A DNA stretch of 27,857 nucleotides from CAG-303 sp034172985 (lineage in GTDB: Bacteria; Bacillota; Clostridia; Lachnospirales; Lachnospiraceae), in NCBI GenBank assembly GCA_034172985.1, contig JAXFDY010000102.1, forward strand, positions 1 through 27,857. Reading direction: 5' to 3'. Positions within the stretch are counted from its first letter, which is position 1; the number at the start of each line of letters is the position of its first letter. Positions 23,310-27,857 of this stretch are shown here, piece after piece. The notes under the pieces were generated by a model. That model was not told where the DNA came from and made no database searches. It saw only the letters and a list, made by a program, of their open reading frames with translations. The translations under genes were made by a program, and so were the position numbers.

Positions 23310-23904
23310 AATATTAATGCTTGTAATAAATCTGCTTTTTTTTCTCTCATTTGAGAGGACAAGGCCTCAGCCCCAGGAAATACTGCCGATTGTAGTGATC
23401 TCTTGCGGTGCATCTCTTGGAAGAGTTATTTTTTCTATTATTCCGCAGGTTCAGCCGGTGACTGTTCTGGTGATAGTGATGGGTAGTGTATATGGATGCA
23501 GAAATGGATTTGTTACCGGTGCCCTTTGTGCCCTTATATCAAATCTTTTTCTGGGACAGGGACCATGGACTCTGTATCAGATGACAGCATGGGGAATTGT
23601 GGGATTTTTGGCAGGATTATTAGAAAAAGTAATTTTTACCCGGAATGAAAAAATAAAGTGTGTGATTTACAGCTTTTACAGTTTTCTGGCGGCTTTTTTA
23701 TTTAGTATTATCACAGATTTTCTTACGATTTCTTATTTGGGAGAAAGTGTTACTTTTGCGTCGGCTCTGACAGTTTTTACTACGGGAATTGTTTTTAATA
23801 TAGGTCATGCAGTTTTTAATGTTATTTTGATGTTGTTTTTATATGGCATATTGAGCCGGAAATTAATAAGAGTAAGAAATAAAAGTAAAAAGATTCGCAT
23901 CTGA
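23302..23904 (+). CDS. ECF transporter S component, predicted cobalamin-specific (CbrT-like)
   Basis: This 200-residue substrate-binding membrane subunit has about six hydrophobic segments. GRVIFSIIPQVQPVTVLVI, followed by a SVYGCRNGFVTGALCAL-type helix and GPWTLYQMTAWGIVGFLAGLL, matches ECF S components of the group that includes the cobalamin transporter CbrT. Substrate specificity is inferred mainly from the cobalamin riboswitch at the head of the operon. The start overlaps the ATPase gene by 8 bases. A bidirectional terminator begins inside its last codons. Transport of another corrinoid or a B12 precursor such as cobinamide is a real alternative. Confidence 0.85.
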   Translation: MIEILMLVINLLFFLSFERTRPQPQEILPIVVISCGASLGRVIFSIIPQVQPVTVLVIVMGSVYGCRNGFVTGALCALISNLFLGQGPWTLYQMTAWGIVGFLAGLLEKVIFTRNEKIKCVIYSFYSFLAAFLFSIITDFLTISYLGESVTFASALTVFTTGIVFNIGHAVFNVILMLFLYGILSRKLIRVRNKSKKIRI

Positions 23905-23924
23905 CTGGTGCGAATCTTTTTCTT
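23887..23924. terminator. Bidirectional Rho-independent terminator between convergent genes
   Basis: A 13-base-pair perfect stem (23887-23899 with 23909-23921) is flanked by A residues on one side and T residues on the other, so it can stop transcription from both directions. The stop codon of the S-component gene (23902-23904) lies in the loop. Confidence 0.9.
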
Positions 23925-23928
23925 TATT

Positions 23929-25599
23929 CTATATTTTTGCTGTAACAAAATTTTCTATAAATTTTTGCAGAGCACAGGGTTTACCGAAGTAAAATCCTTG
24001 GAAATAATCAGGTTGCAGTTTACACATCTTTTGTAATTCATTTTGATTTTCAATTCCTTCGATGCAGACTTTCAGATTGAAGTTATGCACCATGCCGCTC
24101 ATCAAAGAAAGCAGATTGTATTCGTAATCATTTGCCAAAGCTTCTACCGTAAAGGAACGGTCTATCTTGATAATGCTTGGACGAAGATCATGCAGATAAT
24201 GAAAATTAGAATATCCTGTTCCGAAGTCATCCAATGCCAGTTGAATTCCTTTTTCGTTAAGTTTAGACCACATTTTTGCGATTTGCAAGTTGGAAACAAG
24301 AAGACCGCTTTCGGTTAATTCGATGATGACCGTGGAGGGATTTAATTCGTATTTTGATACGGCAGAAATAATTTCATTGATTATATCACTTTTCATAACC
24401 TGTATATAAGAGACATTAATGCTGATTCGGAAATCAGGTATATATGTTTGAATTTGTTTGCATGCTTTTAGTGATTGATGAAGTACCCAGCGTCCTACGG
24501 GAATAATCAATCCGGTTTCCTCTAAGATCGGAATAAATACTCCGGGAGAAATCATTCCTTCCTCCGTATGAAAACGCAGTAATGTTTCCGCACCATAGAG
24601 TGTCTTATCTTTCGTCAGAACTAATGGTTGAAAATAAGCTTCAAATCCTGCGAAATCATTATTCACAGCCTGTCGTAGAAGCTGTGTCAGTCTCTTCGTG
24701 CGCAAAAAGCTGGCATAATCATCCGGAACAAACTGGTAGCAGATATTTTTTCCTTTTCGTTTCGCTTCGTTCAAGGTGAATTCAGATAATTTCATAATAT
24801 TTGAATAGGAACAGCCGGAAATGTGTTCGGTGCTCAATATCCCTGCAGAAATGGTGAATACGGCCTCATACATATTTTTTTCAACAAATGCATCAATGGA
24901 TTGCCTGATTCTTTTGTAAAGTGCAATTCCTTCTTCACAGCTTCCGCCAAGAAAATCAACAACCATAAATTCGTCAGAAACAATGCGGAAAATTTGCTGC
25001 CCCGGTGAAATACAGGAAGAAATGCACTCCGCGGTATGACGCAATACCATATCACCATATTCGATGCCAAGCTTTTCGTTAATTTCTTTAAAATCGTCTA
25101 ACCCAATATGTAGAAGAAAGCCTTTTGGATAATCAGGATATAATTCAGTCATCATTAGTTTGAGACTGGAATCCCCTAAAAGACCACTTACATTATCTGC
25201 TTTCTGACTTGCACCGATTTCATTGATGCAGCCAATCATATACAAAGGTTCGTTATTGTCGCGGACAATACGACCGCGACAGTTAATCCAAATCGGGGTT
25301 TTATTTTTAGAGAGCCAGCGATAGTTCAGATTATGGGATTCACGTTTTCCGGATATCAATGCGTTTAAATCTTCCTGAAGAATATCTACATCAGGTGGAT
25401 AAACAAATGTACCATGGGTTTCGACTACATGGTGAAACGAGTTGCCGGGAAGGGCAAAACGATCCAATGCATGTGAAGAAATATAATAATAGTCATTTTT
25501 TATATCATACACATATAAATAGTCATCCATACAGGGACTTAATAAATCAATTACACGGCAGAGCTGCGAAATTGAAATCTTTTTATATAAATCTTCCAT
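23929..25599 (-). CDS. PAS-GGDEF(degenerate)-EAL protein, predicted c-di-GMP phosphodiesterase
   Basis: This 556-residue cytoplasmic protein has no transmembrane helix. A PAS-like sensor (about 25-130) is followed by a GGDEF domain (about 140-290) whose active site reads VSDEF (207-211), so cyclase activity is probably lost. The EAL domain (about 305-550) keeps the catalytic set: ETL (338-340) with its Glu, Asn395, Glu430, DDFGTGYS (457-464), Lys479, the KVCIEG Glu514 and QGFYFGKP. It should hydrolyse c-di-GMP to pGpG, perhaps with GTP binding to the degenerate domain as activator. GGAGG lies 9 bases upstream of the ATG. It is divergent from the YjfB-like and GGDEF genes and convergent to the ECF operon. 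Confidence 0.9.
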   Translation of the reverse strand: MEDLYKKISISQLCRVIDLLSPCMDDYLYVYDIKNDYYYISSHALDRFALPGNSFHHVVETHGTFVYPPDVDILQEDLNALISGKRESHNLNYRWLSKNKTPIWINCRGRIVRDNNEPLYMIGCINEIGASQKADNVSGLLGDSSLKLMMTELYPDYPKGFLLHIGLDDFKEINEKLGIEYGDMVLRHTAECISSCISPGQQIFRIVSDEFMVVDFLGGSCEEGIALYKRIRQSIDAFVEKNMYEAVFTISAGILSTEHISGCSYSNIMKLSEFTLNEAKRKGKNICYQFVPDDYASFLRTKRLTQLLRQAVNNDFAGFEAYFQPLVLTKDKTLYGAETLLRFHTEEGMISPGVFIPILEETGLIIPVGRWVLHQSLKACKQIQTYIPDFRISINVSYIQVMKSDIINEIISAVSKYELNPSTVIIELTESGLLVSNLQIAKMWSKLNEKGIQLALDDFGTGYSNFHYLHDLRPSIIKIDRSFTVEALANDYEYNLLSLMSGMVHNFNLKVCIEGIENQNELQKMCKLQPDYFQGFYFGKPCALQKFIENFVTAKI

Positions 25600-25686
25600 T
25601 TTCGATTACCTCCATTGCTTTTTTTATTTTATCATACAAAATAAGACAGTGCAAATTAAATTTATTTTTATTTTTGTAAAATTTAC

Positions 25687-25715
25687 TTGCAAAGATAGAT
25701 GGGGAAAGATATAAT
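25687..25715 (+). promoter_or_regulatory. Sigma-A promoter for the YjfB-like/GGDEF genes
   Basis: TTGCAA (25687-25692) and a perfect TATAAT (25710-25715) are separated by 17 bases, about 50 bases before ATG 25767. Confidence 0.7.
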
Positions 25716-25766
25716 GAAATAAAGATTTTGTGGTTAATAATGAGCAAGGGAATGGAGGAGATAATT

Positions 25767-25943
25767 ATGGATATTGCAGCTTTATCGACGGCTATGAAAA
25801 TGTCAGAAATTAATACAGACATTGGGTTTGCTGTACTGGATCGTTCATTAGAAATGATTGATGATATGGGTGAAGGGATGATTAAGATTATGGAATCATC
25901 AGTCAATCCGGAATTGGGACAGAATATTGACTTATACATCTAA
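25767..25943 (+). CDS. YjfB-family small putative motility protein
   Basis: This protein of 58 residues begins MDIAALSTAMKMSEINTDIG and continues FAVLDRSLEMIDDMGEGMIKIM. It matches the small YjfB family, whose members sit in motility regulons of Firmicutes and have no known mechanism. ATG 25767 is preceded by GGAGGAG (25754-25760) at ideal spacing. The longer in-frame start at 25728 lacks a site and would begin within about 13 bases of the -10 box. It is 16 bases ahead of the GGDEF cyclase gene, so the two are likely one transcript. Confidence 0.75.
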   Translation: MDIAALSTAMKMSEINTDIGFAVLDRSLEMIDDMGEGMIKIMESSVNPELGQNIDLYI

Positions 25944-25959
25944 AAGTGAGGAGTTTACC

Positions 25960-27636
25960 ATGAAAAATGGAAAATCTGTTCATCATTATGTAGAAGTGGT
26001 TTTTTTAATGATACTCCTTGTTATGTTTCCTATTCTTTGTTCGACAATTCAGGACAAAAAAATGGAAAAGGAGCAGACACAAATCATCGATGAAGGATGG
26101 TATTATTGGGAGAACGGGAATAAAATAGAGATTACACTTCCGACAGTAGTTGAATATGAAGGTGACAGTCTGGTCTTGTACCATGAACAGAATGGTGGTA
26201 TTGAAAATGCACAGATGCTGATGACGAAAAGTGCAAAATATGATTTAGAGGCATATGTGGGAGAAACCTGTTTATATCAATATAATGATTACGGGTTGGG
26301 GCGGAATGAACTTGTTCTGAATAATATGCCGTGTCTGATTTCAGTTGAGAATCAATCAGATGACGAGTTGATTTCGTTTGTTTATCATAAGTATAATGAT
26401 GATGTTTATGAATTAAATCAGATATTGGCTGGAGACTGGAATGCTATCTGGTTAACGATTTTCAAGGAAAATGCCGTTACATTGTTTATGACACTTTTGA
26501 TGATTGTTCTGGGAGTTTTGTCTCTGGGACTTTCCATTGTTGTAAAATCTACAGGTTCAGAGTCAAAAAGACTTATCTACATATCAGCATTTCTGCTGGT
26601 GTGCGGTGGCTGGTGCCTGACAGATTCCCCGTTTACGCAGTTGATTGCCGGGTATCGAAGCTTTATTGTTTATATCAATTTTGCTTTCTTTATGCTGATT
26701 CCTGTTGCAATGATTTACTACATAAGGTCGACACCACATATGCGGAAATATAAAATATTGACGTTAGAGATTGATGTATGCTATTTGAATATTTTCTGTC
26801 AGTTTATACTGGTATGTTTGGGGAAAAGCCGGTTTTTCGATATGCTTTGGGTAACTCATTTGCTATTTGTAGTAGAAATTATTCTGGCAATTGCATTATT
26901 TCTCTATGAATATCATCAAACGGGTGATAAAGAATTGTTTGTTTGTATGCTGGCATTTGTTACAGAAGGAATGGCAGGAATTATGGCTATTCTTGCATAT
27001 GCATTTCTTGGATATGCAGCTTATCAGGCAATGTTTCAGGTCGGTGTGCTGGCATTTGTAGTGATCTTGATGTATAGGCAGGTTCAGGAACTGTTGGTCA
27101 ATATGAGATACCGTACGGAAGCAGAGATATACCGTAGGTTGTCAGAAGAAGATAAAATGACAGGTCTGAAGAACCGGAGGGCCTTTGATTTGATGATCAA
27201 TAATCTGGAGACAAATCAGGAAATTTATAATAATGCAGCCATGATTTATATCGATTTGAATGGGTTGAAGCATGTGAATGACAAATATGGTCATGCCGAA
27301 GGCGATTTGTTAATTATGGCGGCAGGACAATGTATTTCAAAAGCCTATTCGGATGTAGGAATTTGTTATCGCATTGGTGGTGATGAATTTTGTGTAATCA
27401 TTATCAATTGTGATTGGACTGAGTCTGAGTTATGGGAGAGATTACGGGTAGAACTTGATCGGTATAATAACAGTGAGGAAGCGGTACATAAACTGTCGGT
27501 GGCTTTTGGATGCAGTTTTATCAACAGTACAGAGTTAAAAGTAGAGAAAACCATCCAGGAGTGGAGAGACGAGGCTGATCAGAATATGTATCTTGATAAA
27601 CAGCGAAAGAAGAGTAGAAAGAGTAATAAAGCATAA
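25960..27636 (+). CDS. Membrane-anchored diguanylate cyclase (GGDEF protein)
   Basis: This 558-residue protein starts with a signal-anchor helix (about 11-30). An extracytoplasmic domain of about 130 residues follows, then some seven closely spaced transmembrane helices (about 165-375), reminiscent of 7TM-DISM receptors. The C-terminal cyclase domain (about 385-550) has DKMTGLKNRRAF, IDLNGLKHVNDKYGHAEGD and an intact GGDEF (473-477). The inhibitory RxxD I-site is missing (YSDV at that place), so product inhibition may be weak. I choose ATG 25960 with GTGAGGAG upstream. It is expected to make c-di-GMP in response to an extracellular or membrane cue, opposing the EAL protein encoded divergently. 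Confidence 0.9.
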   Translation: MKNGKSVHHYVEVVFLMILLVMFPILCSTIQDKKMEKEQTQIIDEGWYYWENGNKIEITLPTVVEYEGDSLVLYHEQNGGIENAQMLMTKSAKYDLEAYVGETCLYQYNDYGLGRNELVLNNMPCLISVENQSDDELISFVYHKYNDDVYELNQILAGDWNAIWLTIFKENAVTLFMTLLMIVLGVLSLGLSIVVKSTGSESKRLIYISAFLLVCGGWCLTDSPFTQLIAGYRSFIVYINFAFFMLIPVAMIYYIRSTPHMRKYKILTLEIDVCYLNIFCQFILVCLGKSRFFDMLWVTHLLFVVEIILAIALFLYEYHQTGDKELFVCMLAFVTEGMAGIMAILAYAFLGYAAYQAMFQVGVLAFVVILMYRQVQELLVNMRYRTEAEIYRRLSEEDKMTGLKNRRAFDLMINNLETNQEIYNNAAMIYIDLNGLKHVNDKYGHAEGDLLIMAAGQCISKAYSDVGICYRIGGDEFCVIIINCDWTESELWERLRVELDRYNNSEEAVHKLSVAFGCSFINSTELKVEKTIQEWRDEADQNMYLDKQRKKSRKSNKA

Positions 27637-27641
27637 CCCAG

Positions 27642-27676
27642 GAAAGCATCAAAGCGATGGCTCTGATGCTTTCTTG
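27642..27676 (+). terminator. Probable terminator after the GGDEF gene
   Basis: GAAAGCATCA (27642-27651) and TGATGCTTTC (27664-27673) form a perfect 10-base-pair stem with a 12-base loop. The T-tract that follows is weak (TTG), so efficiency is uncertain. Confidence 0.6.
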
Positions 27677-27697
27677 TACATAATAATAATTTAGGCG

Positions 27698-27857
27698 TTT
27701 GCGAAACTTTTGGGGGAGTGGACAATATGCCTATGTATTGCGACTTTGGGCGGATAAATCAGCCGAAGTGTACGTCGACGTCGAACAATTCGGCTGATTT
27801 GTCCGAACAACGGAGTGAGAATAGACATATTGTCCACTCCCTGAAGAATTTCGCAAG
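27698..27857. repeat. Long nested palindromic element (continues past the window edge)
   Basis: The outer arms are a perfect 16-base inverted repeat, GGGAGTGGACAATATG (27714-27729) with its complement at 27826-27841. Imperfect pairing extends outward to 27698 and to the window end (GCGAAA with TTTCGC). The inner arms are CGGATAAATCAGCCGAA (27751-27767) and its complement at 27789-27805 with one G-T pair. The apex contains the self-complementary ACGTCGACGT (27772-27781). As RNA or extruded DNA it would form a hairpin about 160 bases long. This is far more elaborate than a terminator, and mobile palindromic repeats (MITE-like) are a plausible class. I do not recognise a named family. Confidence 0.8.
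27727..27857 (+). CDS. Possible small ORF inside the palindrome, partial at window end
   Basis: ATG 27727 is preceded by GGGGGAG (27712-27718) at good spacing and stays open for 43 codons to the window end. It reads MPMYCDFGRINQPKCTSTS at the start and SEQRSENRHIVHSLKNFA near the end. No domain is recognised. Because the frame runs through both arms of the palindrome, it may be a by-product of a repeat element that is annotated as a hypothetical protein wherever it occurs. Confidence 0.3.
   Translation, partial: MPMYCDFGRINQPKCTSTSNNSADLSEQRSENRHIVHSLKNFA

Noticed and set aside
25657..25715. Sigma-28 (flagellar) promoter for the YjfB-like gene
   Set aside because: A TAAA and a GATA-like box occur but the spacing is wrong by about four bases, while a good sigma-A promoter is present.
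25728..25766. Upstream extension of the YjfB-like frame
   Set aside because: No ribosome binding site, and it would start close to the transcript start; ATG 25767 has an ideal site.
27751..27805. CRISPR repeat or attachment site at the right-end palindrome
   Set aside because: There is only one copy, no spacers and no integrase nearby; it is a single nested inverted repeat.

Overview
The window looks like chromosomal DNA from a low-GC, Gram-positive anaerobe, most likely a Lachnospiraceae-type gut Clostridium. The evidence is the AT-rich coding, strong GGAGG ribosome binding sites, consensus sigma-A promoters, a fermentative D-lactate dehydrogenase, intracellular plant-glycan hydrolases, an ECF vitamin transporter, a YjfB-type small protein and c-di-GMP enzymes. 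I do not assign a genus. No rRNA, tRNA or CRISPR array is visible.

Layout. Positions 1-139 hold the degraded right end of an IS200/IS605-type element. 267-2640 is an operon of a Crp/Fnr-type regulator and a two-gene ABC-2 exporter. 2643-3644 (minus strand) is a YeiH-type membrane protein, divergent from a D-lactate dehydrogenase (3780-4769). 4834-7359 carries a GH43 enzyme and a frameshifted GH30 (beta-1,6-galactanase-like) gene. 7482-9680 is a membrane hybrid histidine kinase whose 3' end overlaps a convergent RsmF-type rRNA methyltransferase (9638-11053). Then come a Dabb protein (11207-11509), a four-gene polar amino-acid ABC importer (11600-14559), endonuclease III (14640-15275), O-acetylhomoserine sulfhydrylase (15383-16690), an MBL-fold hydrolase (16753-17460) and MutY (17479-18549).

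The most interesting region is 18562-23921. A consensus promoter drives a long leader with the hallmarks of a class I cobalamin riboswitch, including a loop that can kiss a small hairpin just upstream of the first gene's Shine-Dalgarno. The operon below it has five tightly packed or overlapping genes. The first is a secreted, C-terminally anchored all-helical protein. The second is a membrane-anchored protein with a DUF4430 domain (the transcobalamin beta-domain fold). The last three are the T, fused A-A and S subunits of an ECF transporter. I read this as a vitamin B12 capture and import system in which the two halves of an intrinsic-factor/transcobalamin-like binder are split over two cell-surface proteins and feed an ECF importer.

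The right end (23929-27636) is a c-di-GMP locus: a PAS-GGDEF(degenerate)-EAL protein on the minus strand, divergent from a YjfB-like small protein and a membrane GGDEF cyclase. The final ~160 bases form a very long nested palindrome that encloses an open reading frame and runs off the window.
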